Part shown: positions 23,571 through 35,660 of the stretch, piece after piece | How the letters are laid out: each line of letters opens with the position of its first letter | Numbering within the stretch: position 1 is the stretch's first letter | Source of the DNA: Pycnopodia helianthoides | Taxonomy: Eukaryota > Echinodermata > Asteroidea > Forcipulatida > Asteriidae | Direction: 5' to 3' | NCBI GenBank assembly: GCA_032158295.1 | Contig: CM063259.1 | Location: 13,983,564 to 14,047,563 of the forward strand | DNA: 64,000 nucleotides | The notes under the pieces: model-generated | Databases searched by the model: none | The model's input: the letters and a program-made list of their open reading frames with translations, nothing else | What the model was told of the DNA's origin: nothing | Program-made: the position numbers and the translations under genes

Positions 23571-24059
23571 TTTCGGCACATTTTCTGTGCCTCTGTCATA
23601 AACCAAATAGAATGAACTACTGACATGAACACCAGTATGTCTACTACAACTAACGTCCAACGGCAGTGGTGTTTGTTTGTCTGTTTGTGTAGTGACGCTT
23701 CAAGGTTGCATGCAGTATTGAACGTGCCAACTCAAGCGTGCAATATGATGTCGACTTGGTTCAGTTCATTCTATTTTTATTACAATAACTGTAAACAGTC
23801 ATGGATGTAGCCTTACATGATAGTGCATTCTGTAACGCACATGAGTGGGGATTGCTTGAAATTACATGCGCGTTATCTCTTCTAAATAGAATCAACTGAC
23901 TTAAAAATAAATAAATAAATACATAATAATAAGTACGTTAATAAATACAAATGAAATACACAAGCAGCCTTCGGTACAAGGATCGATACCGAATAACCGT
24001 TTATACACATAATCGACTATTGCATCGTGGAATTGTCGTACGAAGGTCATTACTACCGT

Positions 24060-24265
24060 GGTGACGGACTTTTTTTTACTTATTGGAACACACCTCGTCG
24101 TTTGCTCAGTATCGATACTCGATGATCATTGTTAAAATAGTACAGTGTTCATCGAGTGTCGATTCTGAGTAACCGACTTAGTGTGTTCTACCATATATCG
24201 ATTCTGAAACCGGGAAATTCCCCTCGGATTGCAACGTTGTTGTTTTGGGGGAGTGGTTTTCCCAG
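24060..24265. repeat. Repeat with AAAACGACAAA(G)TGTGTTC / TATCGAT blocks
   Basis: The right part (GTGTGTTCTACCATATATCG, CCGGGAAATTCCC) matches 42900-43015. The left part (GAACACACCTCGTCGTTTG, TATCGATAC) is its inverted counterpart, giving a foldback shape. Confidence 0.4.
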
Positions 24266-24448
24266 TGGTTTCGTGCGGTATTATAAGGAAGCACAGTCGC
24301 CTATGCGTTCATTTTACAATGACGTTATAACAATCCTGCAACACAGGGGCTCGGTTTTTCTACCAAAGGACTAGGAGAATTTAGCATCAAAGACGTCAGA
24401 ATACAGGACAGGTGATATTTTAAAATGCAATAGATGTTCATATCTTAA

Positions 24449-24636
24449 CCAGGGCCTAATTTCATAGAGCTGCTTTAAGCACATCATATTGCTTAACAAT
24501 TGCCTGCTAAGCATAAATAAGCAGGATACCAATGTTACAAATTGTACATGTGGTATGGCAGTTTGGCTGGTAACATTAAGCATAAATTTGTTGTGCGTAG
24601 CTATTGTGCTTAATCAGCTCTATGAAATCGGGCCCT
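24449..24636. mobile_element. GGGCCCAATTTCAT foldback, family N
   Basis: The ends are AGGGCCTAATTTCATAGAGC and GCTCTATGAAATCGGGCCCT. The middle has GCTTAAGCA-like blocks. Other copies are at 33237-33430 and 61030-61279. Confidence 0.75.
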
Positions 24637-24929
24637 GGTTGCAGCAATTAAGTACATATTAAAGGTACTAATTACATACTCCTGTCTTTGATTTTAGCGG
24701 CTTCTGACTGAGGCTGGAAGCATTATCCATGAGCGTTAACAGACCTTTATCATCATGCGTCCATCTTCTCCCCATTCAAATCAACGTAACCAAAACCGAG
24801 GCTTGATGGTGAAATAGTCTGGCTCCTTTTTGCAGAATATCTATTAGCATTCGTTTCTAGTATTGGATACGATGAACATGACCAAGATGGTGACATCATG
24901 CTACTGGTATACATCGCTTGACACTTGTT

Positions 24930-24990
24930 ATAATAATAATAATAATAACTGCATATATAAAGCGCCTTTTGCCAAAGGATACAAGGCGCT
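24930..24990. repeat. (ATA)n microsatellite with GCGCCTTTTGCCAAAGG hairpin
   Basis: A TAA trinucleotide run is followed by AAGCGCCTTTTGCCAAAGGA and ACAAGGCGCTG, an imperfect hairpin like the module at 22747. Confidence 0.5.
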
Positions 24991-25074
24991 GATATATATT
25001 TGTTTAACCTGCCATGTATGTGGAGCTACGTTTTTGAAGTATGAGACCTAGTCATTTATAGCACCATGTAATGG

Positions 25075-25350
25075 TTTACACGGTGCTGTGGCGCAATATG
25101 CTGCCGATCAAACCAGAAACACCGGGGCGAACCCCTTCTCTTTACGATAAGTGCACTGGGTTCTTTTACGTGCATTACACAACACACAGGACCTACGGCT
25201 TTACGTCCCATCCGAAGGACGCAGCAATAATGGTAAGGTGTCTTGCTAAAGGACACAAGTGTCACGACCGGGACTCGAACCCACACTCTGCTGATCAGAA
25301 ACACCAGAGCTTGAGTCCGGTGTTCTTATCCGCTCGGCCACGACACGCCA
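25075..25350 (-). mobile_element. tRNA-derived SINE
   Basis: Read on the minus strand, it has a Pol III A box TGGCCGAGCGG (near 25330-25341) and a B box GGGTTCGAGTCCC (25269-25282). A central domain, GTCCTTTAGCAAGACACCTT, follows, and then a conserved tail with GCACTTATCGTAAAGAGAAG. The head resembles a Leu/Ser tRNA. The central domain resembles the one I recall from V-type SINEs. It is not a functional tRNA. Confidence 0.75.
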
Positions 25351-25454
25351 TGTATGTATGTGTGTCAATGAAGACCCGGTATTCAAAATGTTGTCAGCGG
25401 AAATCATGAAGAGCGCCATTTCGGAAAATATAATAATAATTGTATCCATATACA

Positions 25455-25620
25455 CACTGCAAAAAATATTGGTGTTAGAGTGATTGTTTCCGGTATCTAA
25501 ATGTTAACACCGACATGGTGTTAGTTATCCCCATTACTATAGCGTTGGTGAAATTAACACCGTGTCAGTGTTGTCACTTAGTACCAAGAGATTCAATTTA
25601 AGTTTCAGTTTTTGCAGTGC
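25455..25620. mobile_element. MITE with CACTGCAAAAA ends
   Basis: CACTGCAAAAAA at the left and TTTTTGCAGTG at the right. Inside are GGTGTTAACACC-type segments (TGGTGTTAG, TTAACACCG). Confidence 0.55.
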
Positions 25621-25827
25621 ACAATATTATTTAATATTTCAACGTCTATCGTGTCAGCTATCGTGCAGGTTTAAAAGATTTGTTATATATTTTTTCCCAT
25701 ATATTAAGCCTTAGGGAAGTCTCTAAATTGTTATTGGTGTGAGGGTCGATACTGATATGCCACTGCAGTGCTAGTGTACCGGATGCAATTTTTTTTATGC
25801 AGCACACGTCGGCTATAGAGTCAACAG

Positions 25828-26221
25828 TTAAAGGTACACGTTGCCTTGGATCGGTCGAGTTGGTCTATAAAAAGCGTTTGTAAACCGTTTGTTATAAAAT
25901 GCATATGGTTAGAAAGATGTTTTAAAAGTAGAATACAATGATCCACACAAATATGCTTTGAAATTGCGTGGTTTTTCCTTTTACATTGTGAACTAACACA
26001 GTCGGCCGTTTTATGGAGTCAAACTTTGGACTCCAAAAAATGGCCGACCGTGTTAGTTCGCAAAATTCAAGGAAAACCATGCAATTTCGAGGCATATTTA
26101 TGTGGATCATTGTATTCTACTTTTAAAACATCTTTCTAACCATATGCATTTTATAGCAAACGGTTACAAACGTTTTTTTTATAGACCAACTCGACCGATC
26201 CAAGGCAACATGTACCTTTAA
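25828..26221. mobile_element. TTAA foldback element, family C, complete
   Basis: It is a 394-bp near-perfect palindrome with TTAA at both edges. TTAAAGGTACACGTTGCCTT is mirrored by AAGGCAACATGTACCTTTAA, and the hairpin centre is GAGTCAAACTTTGGACTC. A half copy lies at 8700-8910. Sequence outside the element is also palindromic (see findings). Confidence 0.85.
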
Positions 26222-26229
26222 GGGATAGA

Positions 26230-26795
26230 AAGAACAGCCTGTCCCTTAACTGTTGACTCCATAGCTGACGTGTGCTGCAGAAAAAAAATCGCGTACCGGA
26301 TGAATTGTGTATCGTCGTTACTGTAACACTGTTTGATATTCTTATTGGCTTCCCTGTATACGAATCATTTGTTAGCGCGTGGTACCCTGTACTCCTGGTA
26401 CCATGTTCCCTGTATCCAATAACAGTAATGAATGCCAATATTCAATTTACAAACAATGAACCGGTCCATTTCTCCTCCCAGCCTCGGCTTGGTTACACTG
26501 ATTTGAATAGGAGATAATCAAGATGGACGCACTATAATAAAGGTCTATATTCAGTAAGGCAACCAGACTAATTATAACCTAATATAATCAAACCGTTTTT
26601 TTAATATTTATTTTCATTTTTTTGGTGGTCATGCTCAGGTCTCTCATAATTTGCTTTCCCGCGGGTACATGATATTTCACTCCTCCCTCTGTAAACGTTC
26701 TTATTGCTAGAATGGAACGGTACTGTTTGACTATTCTAGCGGATTATTGTTTCAAACGCAATTAATATAATTAACTTTTGCAGAGAATCGTCTTC
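26230..26795. other. Sequence upstream of IFIT-like copy 1
   Basis: The first part is the outer arm of the palindrome around 25828-26221. After about 26300 nothing is recognised. It probably contains intron and promoter sequence of the gene that starts at 26842, since an acceptor (CTTCAG) ends at 26796. Confidence 0.4.
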
Positions 26796-27749
26796 AGTAA
26801 AGTTACTAAATAAGAGGAACCAATCATTTCGTGACCACAAAATGGCTTCCACCTGGAAAACTGATGGAGAGTGCCACTTCACCTGGGACCTCAAAAAAAT
26901 CCCCAAAGTCTGCAAAATCTTCGATAAAATGTTGCGTCAAATACAGAACAACTTAGCGGAAGCAGACTTCCTCAAGATTGAGCATCTCCTGTTCAGGGCA
27001 TATCTTCAGTTGGTGTTTAAGAATAATGTCAAAGACGCACGGGCGTCTCTTGACGAAGCGAAGCTGGAAATTGAAAAACGAAGAAGCGAAGATGTATACA
27101 AAGGTTACAAGAGCGTTGAACTATTAAATCGCATGCGGATTGAAGACAACGTAAGTTACAAAGAGAAGGTTAGTGAGATAGACAAAGAACTAAAAACCAT
27201 AACATTGATGGAGAAAGATCGCCAGGTTGTAGGTGCAATCAAAGCAGCGGCCCTCATGCGACTCGGTCCTGTTATGTTTGACACTAATCTGAAACTCTTC
27301 AAGGCAGCCCACCAAGCATTTCCTTTAAATCAAGACTTTCTCTTTGGGGTTGCACACATCACTGGACAGATATGGCGGTTGAAGAGACCAAGAGGCTCGA
27401 GATTCGACCACTTGGACCAACTTTTAAAAAACTTAGCGGATGAAGAGAAGGGATACTGGGAAGAACTAATTGACATGGAACCTATAAATCACAAATGTAA
27501 CCCCTATGCCAAGTCAATGCTTGGATTGAATTTGAGTAGGCGAAATGGATCTGATGACAAAGAGACGGCCCTTCGACTGTTAAACGAAGCTTACGACGAA
27601 GCTCCAGATATGCAAGAAGTGTGCAGAAATCTCATTCGATTCTTGAAGATAACAGATCTTGATCGGTGTATATCTATACTAGAGAGCGCCATTTCTAAAC
27701 AACCAGCTCGAACCGAAAGTCATCACCAGCTTGCCCTGTGCTACATTGA

Positions 27750-27804
27750 GAAAGCAAAAAAGAAAAGAAAAGGCACAAGGATAAGGCTAACGAATGGACC
27801 ATAA
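27750..27804 (+). other. Frameshift and premature stop in IFIT-like copy 1
   Basis: Against copy 2 (49210-49262) there are two extra bases (or one fewer) within a run of A and AAAAG blocks, giving TAA at 27802. The downstream frame, from NECLRLNSSHFYALLKKAEQ, stays open for about 290 codons. Confidence 0.75.
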
Positions 27805-30059
27805 AGGCACTTGAAGAACTAAATGAATGTCTGCGATTGAATAGTTCACACTTCTATGCTTTACTGAAAAAGGCAGAACAGTTACAGCACCTAGATGCTG
27901 CAGCCAACAAACCTGAAACCCTGGATCAAAACGAGAGCCCAGAGGACATCTACGAGAATATGATGCAAAAAAAGGAGGAGTTCACGCTTGACGACGAGCT
28001 TCTGCTTTACTCAGACTTTGCGTCTTACCTTAGCAGAAACAAGTCAGCGTCTAGATACAGCTCGAGAAGTGACATATGGCAAAAAGTTATGAACTTGTCC
28101 ACCAATGAATCCTTTGAACATCAGAATGAATCGGGTACATGGGAAACAAACAAAAAACAAGAATATTATAAAACTAAAGCATACAAGGCACTGAAGAAGC
28201 ACTACGAAAGTCAAGAAGACCATCTGCAGCTTGGAATTCTATTCTTCCAGAACTTTGAGTTTGATCGAGCCATCGACATGTTGGCCACAGTGGACCAAAC
28301 AAACGCCGAAGTTCCGTACTACCTTGCAAAGACTTATCTCAAAAAAGGTCAAGAAAAAATTGTTGGCGATCAAGCAAAACCTGAAGCAGCAGCTGAGGAT
28401 TTCGCGAGGGCTCGAAAGAAAGTAGATTCGGCCAGAGAGTTGGGATTGGAACCACAAAAGGTTTGTGAAATACTAGCAGACACAGCTCTGGCAATCGCAC
28501 ACAATGAACTTCAGGTTAACGTGACTGACGTCATTCAACTGGAAGACAGGTGTGTGACGTCATATCGCGAAGCTGTCAGATGTGGAAGCCTGGTCGCCGG
28601 TTTGGAGCTGATGAAGCTGGTCGAGAGGGACTTCATCAAAATCACCTCCAGGTCAAGTTTCATCCAGGTAAGACTGTTAATTTTGTTTCTTGAAATCATT
28701 AGACTGATATAGGAGGTAAGACACGCATAATACATTCGTGATCATATTAAACACTCCAGATAACTGGTTCACAAAACTATAGTTGTCATAATCAAATGCA
28801 GTTCAGCTTTTTCACACTTCTACCATTATGTCTGGTCGTGTGTCTGTAGTGAAAAATGGTTTGTTTAAAAAGGGGTCAAAATTTTGCCATTTCAGTTCGT
28901 GTTTAATCAATCAAAATGTCATGTGTCGACATGTGTTATCTTTTTGAAAGTCAGAGCAGAGCTTATAATCAGCTTTGCGAACCTGAACCGATCCGATTTG
29001 TATCAGAGAGTTAACATTCCCACCAGTTAGTATTCCCAACGTTTGCTGTTATTAACTTATTCATCGACAAAACAAAACAGTATCAATAAAGCTAAAAATA
29101 TCGAAAATTATATTTAAAAAAAAGGTACAGAACAAAAACTGTTTGCAGAACCGAAACGGTTTGCATATTGTCTACACTCGATACCAGTACCAATGTCCTC
29201 AAATTAGCCTTCTATTCAGTTGAGACATTTATTGTAACTTGCCTTTTTTATTTTCAATTTATTGGAAATGCTAGATGCTGGCAGAAATAGAGGTGTGTTG
29301 TTTACAGCAGCCCCAATCTGACATCCTACATGCCGAATCTAAACCCCTTATGTTCGAAGAGGGCCTTAGATCTAAGGAAACTGATATCGAACCATGCATG
29401 CTGAGGAATCGCGACAAGATCAAAGAGAAAGATATTATTGTGATCTTGTTGGAGAATGCGTTTTTTCGTGAGTCAAGGACAGAACTTTATAACATGGAGA
29501 AACAGCTACTGAATGAAAGGTTAAAAGGTAATATTAAGCTTCATAACTAATTCAAGGTTAGCGGAAAAAAATTATGGTTTGCATATTTTATACAATCGAT
29601 ACCAGTGCCAATGTTTTCCTCAAAAACGCTTCAATCTAAAGTATTTTCATTTGCGAGAAAAATTGTCCAACATAAACACTCACAAGGTCCTGTGACAAAG
29701 CGTTAGCGCTATTCGGCGTTCTGTGGTAAAATATTTCCAAATTACAAATTTTTGTTTATATTTTACAATGTTCATCCTTCCAAAATGTAGCCCCTGAAGG
29801 TTCGGATGGACTACAGTTAGACGGGCAAGAAGAAGGTCCATTGGAAGATGTAACCGAGAAAACGAAGACCAAGGCTATAGACTGCTGTCTGAAGAGTCGC
29901 CCTCTGCTCGACCGTATCATTGACAAATTCCAGGTATGTACATGACTTGTGTATCTTGCTCTTCTTGAGCGCAGTCAAACAAGACGCACCAAAGAGTTGT
30001 ATTTTCACCAAGACATTGTATTGTAAAACAAAATAATAATAATTTCCGTCTCAGAATAG

Positions 30060-30300
30060 ACTCGAACTTTGAGCAGTTCTTTCCAGGTCAGCACGATTCC
30101 CTTTTCGGATCACACTGACCAAGAACTCGGGTCAATAGTGTGCTTCTGTCATTTTTGAGCAACCCAACCCCCCTACCCCCAAAACAAAAACAAACAAATA
30201 AACAAAAACACAAACACCACAAAAAAATGACTCGAACTAATCCAGAAATGGGTATAACTTCTTGACCCAATGTCGGGTCAATTCTGAACCGGTGCTTATT
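30060..30300. repeat. Decayed family G repeat in IFIT-like intron
   Basis: TCGGGTCAATAGTG, AATGTCGGGTCAATTCTG and related units are present, with the counterpart in unit 2 at about 51410-51610, so it predates the duplication. Confidence 0.45.
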
Positions 30301-31142
30301 GTGAATTGTCAGGATGCTGCGTTTCAGCGGATTTTCCGATAAGGAAAGTTATTATAAATTTTCCACATTTTTTTTACAATGGCCGTAAACATACGTTCAT
30401 TCCTTTTTGTGGTTTATTTAATAGAAAGAGGAGCTAGGAATGGACGACGGGCAGGGCAACTACTTTCCTCTGATACTTAAGGATGAGAAACTGACTCAAG
30501 TTACAGTAAAGAGTAGCCTTCGGGAAAAACTACAAAAACTTACTCCAAACATCGACATGGAGACTCACTACCCGAAGATCTACGAGTACCTATTGAAGGT
30601 AAAGTTGTGGTCTTCTTGTATTCATCGTATATTTTATGTAGAAAACAAACTATAGGATCTTTACAAGTTGGATGGCAGTTCCACAACTCCGTAGAGTAAT
30701 GTAAAATAAACATACGTGTTTTCTTGTTATTATTTGTGTGCACAAAACTTTAACAGCTGCAGCCAAAGATCAGCGCCGAAAATAATTTCCTGAGGAATTT
30801 ATTTACCGTCGTCAACACGACAAAGCACACCAACGAGGACGTTTCGGTCATCGAACCAAATCCAGTAAAACTGGCTCGACAGTCCATCGATAAAGTCGAA
30901 GAGATATGCAATGTCTTCTTCGACACCATGACAGAGATCAAGACGTTGAGGGCGAGGGTGGAAGATCTGGTACCAGCTTTAAGATCAGGTGGTCGTGAAG
31001 AGGTTGATAAGGCAGATGAACTTTTCGGAATATTAATGGAGAACGAAGACTTCGTTCTCAGAGAGGATAATACGTGGAAATCTCTTGAGGTAAGTCTTTA
31101 ATATAAGATTTGTAGTAGTCGTTGATACTGCAATAAGCTTAA

Positions 31143-31835
31143 CCTTATAAAGGGAGGGTATACCTCCTACCTAAAAACCAATGAGCATAACAAAAAACGT
31201 GGTAAGAAGCACTGCAGCTGTTGATAATGCATAACATGTTGAGAAACAATTCCCTTCCAAGGAATGGGATTTTAGCGAAGGGGACTTAAAACAAAATCAA
31301 TCTGGGAAACGTTTCTCAGAATGTGTACTCTAATTACGTATTTTTATTCTTGCGTTGACTATAAAACCGCTCAAGATTTTAGGCGATATCTCAAAAACGT
31401 TACCACCTTTTAAAAAGGAGGTTAGTTTTATAAATCTACATTTGTATCTGGGTTAAAACAATCGATTGGTTGTAAACTCCAACTTTATACTTTAACGAGC
31501 GTTAGAATTGATGGGAACTAAGTGAGCTGATTGAAACGATGGTCTGTGGATCTCCTAACTATAAAAGAGTTTTGAATGTTGCCTATCTTGCCGTAGCACC
31601 ATGACTTAATCAAAATACAACGTGAAATGCCTTATCTGCTTGAGTCCATTCATGTTAGTCAGTTGTGATACCCTCTTCTCATTATTGAAACTGTCTTGAA
31701 TCCCTTTCTCTAAAACCACATTCCTTAGAAGGGAATCGTTTCTCAAAATGTTATACATTATCTACAGCTGCAGTGCTTCTTACCGAGTTAGTCTGTATGG
31801 TCTTAAATTTTTGAAGTAATTACCAAAATACCCTC
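31143..31835. mobile_element. Family H element (GGGAGGGTATACCT) in copy 1 intron
   Basis: AAGGGAGGGTATACCTCC at the left and AATACCCTCCCTTGA at the right, with inner GAAGCACTGCAGCTGTTGAT / ATCTACAGCTGCAGTGCTTC arms. It corresponds to 52726-53459 in unit 2. Confidence 0.65.
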
Positions 31836-32259
31836 CCTTGAAAACCCAATAAATAGTCCTGAAAAAAATTAATTACCAGAAAGAAAAAAAAACATTCGGT
31901 AAAACAAAAAAATTGCTTTGTGTTCTCATTTTAGATGCTTGCATTGATACGACATTGCTGGGAGGCACCTGGGGCCGATGTAGACTTGACTCAGTGGACC
32001 GATCTGTCCGAACGGAACAGTGTGTTTAGTAAAGAGCTCCGTAGGGCTTATCTAGAGGTAGAAGCTGCACTATTGACCAATGGTGGTAATCCAAGCTCGA
32101 GGGAGGTTCTGGTGGCGTGTCACAAGACGTGTTTAGAGGCTGACAAACTCTTGAACAAGTCACTGCAGAGTGAGGTAATGCTTGACAGCAACTAGAATTG
32201 AGACTACCTACCTTTCCTCACCAAAAACTTGGACGGAGAAGAAACCTTTTATTAATACT

Positions 32260-32515
32260 ATCCCTCTTTAAACTCTTTAAAACTTCCGGGTCAGAATTGA
32301 CCTGGATTCGGGTCCAGTGGGGCCTGACCCATTTCTGGGTCAGTATGACCCGGAATCTGTGTCAAAATGACCCAGAAATTTGTAAAAGTGACCCGGTATC
32401 CGAGTTAAAATCCGTTTTTAACATTTTGCCGGGTCAGCCTGACCAAGGAATGGGTCACTGGCGTCCTGGGATCCGGTATCTGGGTCAGTTCTGACCTGGA
32501 AGTTCTTTAGAATGT
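32260..32515. mobile_element. Family G element in copy 1 intron
   Basis: AACTTCCGGGTCAGAATTGACC at the left and GGTCAGTTCTGACCTGGAAGTT at the right form inverted ends around repeated TGACCC units. Its counterpart is at 53890-54110. Confidence 0.6.
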
Positions 32516-33236
32516 AATCTTACTCATCATCAAAGTTTGAACTCGAGTTAACCGCTGTCAGCTTTGACTCGGCATTTATTCATTTCTCTCTTTCAGGGAA
32601 ACAAGAAGACAACCACTTTTCCATTTCCCAAAATTCCTCCAGGCGACAACATAGCTTCCTGGAAAGGAAAAGTTAATAAGAATCTCAAGAAAGATCTTCA
32701 AAAACAGGACATCTCTAATTACCTCAGTTTACTTGGTACCATCTTGGAGGTAGGTTTACGGAAAACTCGAAAAAAAAATCAAAGAATTAGTTCCACGACA
32801 GTTGCATTGACTCGCATTATTCAAGTCCAGTACGAGAGAAGCTTAAAATGGATCTTCTAATAAGTTGCCATCTTTAACACCATGCAGTAACCCCAAACAG
32901 CTATGTGCTGCATACACTCTGTGTACATTCCTTTACTCTGTGCACGTAAGAAAACCAAAATATACTATTAAACACTGTAAACAAAAGTACAAAGTGTGGA
33001 CCTGAGAACAAAAGAGGTCCACGCAGTGTAGGGATTTGTGGACTTACCCACGTCCACACAGTGGTGTGTTTTTGTTTTTTCTTTCTTTAGTGTTGAATAA
33101 TATTTTTTATTTAAAGTGTATTAAACAGAACAAAGGAATGTCCACAGGGTGTATGCAACACAGAGCTGCGTGTGTGGACGTGTGTTGGCACATAGTGTTT
33201 CATGCCCCTACAGTGTGTGTACCTCTTTTATTCTGA

Positions 33237-33430
33237 GGGCCCAATGCCATAGAGCTGCTTAAGCACTAAAAGTAGCTAAGCAAAACAAAATTATGCTTAC
33301 AAGAACAAGGTTACCGGCCAAACTGCCATGTCACATGTACAATTTGTGACTGATATCCTGCTGATTTCTGCTTTGCAGAAAATTATGAAACAATATTTTC
33401 TGCTTAATGCAGCTCTATGAAATTGGGCCC
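33237..33430. mobile_element. GGGCCCAATTTCAT foldback, family N, only in unit 1
   Basis: GGGCCCAATGCCATAGAGCT and GCTCTATGAAATTGGGCCC are the ends. Unit 2 reads directly from CTCTTTTGTTCTCAGG to TCCACACTTCGTAT at this place, so the insertion followed the duplication. Confidence 0.75.
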
Positions 33431-33828
33431 TGGTGGTCAACACTTTGTATATGTAACGAGTAAATACTTTTGTGTTTTCAAATTGTTTTTTTATTTGATA
33501 GGCACAGCCGTGTTCCAATGAAGATAACTACCATTTCATGGCAATGCGAGAGTTCCTCGATAATTGGTCAAGGGGAATCACTGAACCAGACACGGTATCC
33601 ATAGAGACAGGAACGGACTCCCCTGTGTCGTATGACGTCTTAGATCTCACTTGTTGGTGTGTGAACCATGCTGAGAAAGTCGCATCCAAAGTGATGGACC
33701 TCATGAAGGCTCAAAGGAAATAGTGAGAGGTTTCAGGATCCTGACTTTCTGGACAAGGATAACATAAATTTTTTATAAAAAATTTCGTCAGTAAATTAAG
33801 ATTTCACATTCTTATGAATCACGTCTTA

Positions 33829-33962
33829 TGGCGTCTTAGATCTCACTTGTTGGTGTGTGAACCATGCTGAGAAAGTCGCATCCAAAGTGATGGACAACAT
33901 GAAGGCTCAAAGGAAATAGTGAGAGGTTTCAGGATCCTGACTTTCTCGACAAGGATAACATA
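33829..33962 (+). pseudogene. Partial tandem copy of the last IFIT-like exon
   Basis: It repeats 33632-33764, from GACGTCTTAGATCTCAC through the stop codon to GACAAGGATAACATAAAT, with few differences. It lies in the 3' UTR of copy 1 and is absent from copy 2. AATAAA at 33971-33976 follows. Confidence 0.8.
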
Positions 33963-33979
33963 AATACAAAAATAAAAAA

Positions 33980-35400
33980 AATCACCAGATAATTAAGAGT
34001 TCACGTTCTCATATCCAGCCTCAAGCAGACTATGATCACGACGACAGTGCCCTTTTTAAGCTTATAATGCAGGTATGCACATTCTGATGTACATTATATC
34101 GACTCACGGTGACGGTGAAGGGCGTGGACAACCAGCAGGCATCTGGAGAAATACAAGTTTTCCCCTTTTTTATTTAAAGTACATTTGCTTTTTTGTATTT
34201 CGAGCAAAATTAAGCATATTCATTGAAGTCTGGGTTTAGAGTGAAAATCTGTAGCTATCAATTTGTTAGAAATGAATTTTTAAGTCTGATATTATATTTG
34301 TCAAGTTTGCTGTAACGGCAATGGATAATGTATTATTAATTTCATGAAGAGTGTGAGACATTTTGGTCTATTTATAAGGATTCAGAGGTTTCAGTGTAGA
34401 GTCAGTCACTGCTCTGATTGGTTCTTCTGAAAGGAGAACTGTGATTGGAGGGCTCATAGTTATTGTGTTGGTTGCCCATTGTGGGTGAGTGCCCTGTGTA
34501 GTGGGGCGTGTCAGTAGACTGTGGGATAGAATTGAAACAGTTAATCTGAAAGATGTTGTGAAATAGGTTGCTCATTAAATAGAATGTTCCTCCTGCTAAC
34601 GCAATATGCAACACATGCTATTTTTGGCTATAGTTGCCTGTTTTAACTTTGCAATTTTTCCCGCTCATTATCTGTTTAACTTGTGTGAAATTGTGTGACG
34701 ACCAGCGGGCCTAGAGCATTTTAGAATTATATACATTCTCCTGAAGACAATTATTTTGTGATTTTAATTGTATGAATACCGTAGTCTTAGATCTTTGCTG
34801 TTTTGTTCTTTCTAGTGTTTCAAAGGGAGGGTATACCTTTGGCAATAACCAGTATTGTAGTCAAGACCTAGAAGTCCGAGACCCGAGACCGAGACCCGAG
34901 GGGGAGGGGGAGCCCTGAAGGTCTGAGGGGAGACCTACAACACTGGTGAATGACCATAACAACTTACTTGGCAAGAAGCACTGCAGCTGTTGATAATGTA
35001 TACCATTTTGAGAAACGAACCCCTTCAAAGGAATGTGGTTTTGTTGAAAGAGATTCAAAAGCATTTCTACCTGGTAGACGTTTCTGCATGAAACGTTTCT
35101 AAGATTGTGTATTCCAATTACGGATAGTTTTGAAATGAAATTTGAACAGGTTAGTTTAATTGTAGATGATTGTATGTAGGATTCAAATAATCGAACAGTT
35201 CTAAAATACTTACCCAACAGAACAATCATGAGCTTGATAAAACACGTTAGAGATTGAGGTAGTCCTTAACAGATGTATTTATTTTTTTTGCATCGAGGTA
35301 GTTCTTATTATTCTACGTGTTTTTTCGAGGCGTCTGAGCGCTTTAATCATCGTTCTGATTGTGGTGTAGACATGTTATTTGGACTAAAGGCGGCATTTTT
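33980..35400. other. Non-coding 3' flank of IFIT-like copy 1
   Basis: It corresponds to 56800-58900 in unit 2. It includes a family H relative beginning AAGGGAGGGTATACC at 34823 and GAGACCCGAGACCGAGA repeats near 34880. No gene is supported. Confidence 0.5.
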
Positions 35401-35404
35401 ACTT

Positions 35405-35660
35405 AGCCTGTATTTTGTTTGAATGTGTCCATGGGCTAGCACCTGATCGTCTTTGTGACAACATTGAAACGTATTTTGATAGGAACGGCTTCAATTCAGA
35501 GAACGCCGATTATCTCAATGTTGTTGTTCCTAAGTCGAATGCTTTAAACAATCACTCTGTTATGCTGGTGCAATTGTTTGGAACCAAATACCTACCCATG
35601 TCCAGAATGCCCCCTCTATTGATAGCTTCAAAAAATGATATAAGAAGGTGTTTTTTTTAA
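35405..35660 (+). pseudogene. Non-LTR retrotransposon reverse transcriptase C-terminal fragment
   Basis: It reads VHGLAPDRLCDNIETYFDRN then NADYLNVVVPKSNALNN. This is the C-terminal tail pattern (xHGLAPxYLxD ... L-VP+) of CR1/Jockey-like LINE polymerases. A counterpart is at 58930-59160, so insertion preceded the duplication. The downstream T-rich sequence and (AAAT)n near 35858 look like its 3' end. Confidence 0.6.

Larger units (their letters stand above)
26842..33723 (+). pseudogene. IFIT-like tetratricopeptide gene, copy 1, frame broken once in the large exon
   Basis: Coding exons are 26842-28667, 29275-29527, 29791-29933, 30425-30598, 30757-31089, 31935-32174, 32597-32749 and 33502-33723, all with GT-AG sites and compatible phases. 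ECHFTW at residues 10-15 and SHHQLALCY near residue 295 match IFIT signatures (CHFTWEL and HHQIGLCY). Between them lie TPR-like helical pairs. IFITs are vertebrate interferon-induced proteins that bind non-self RNA ends. Here only the first about 480 residues resemble them; the last about 500 match no family I know. The large exon, like the single coding exon of vertebrate IFITs, follows a 5' UTR acceptor at 26796. A net shift of two bases in the A-rich stretch 27750-27780 stops the frame at 27804, while copy 2 is open there. Repaired, the product would be about 1,100 residues. It may be a recent pseudogene or a sequencing indel. Confidence 0.8.
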
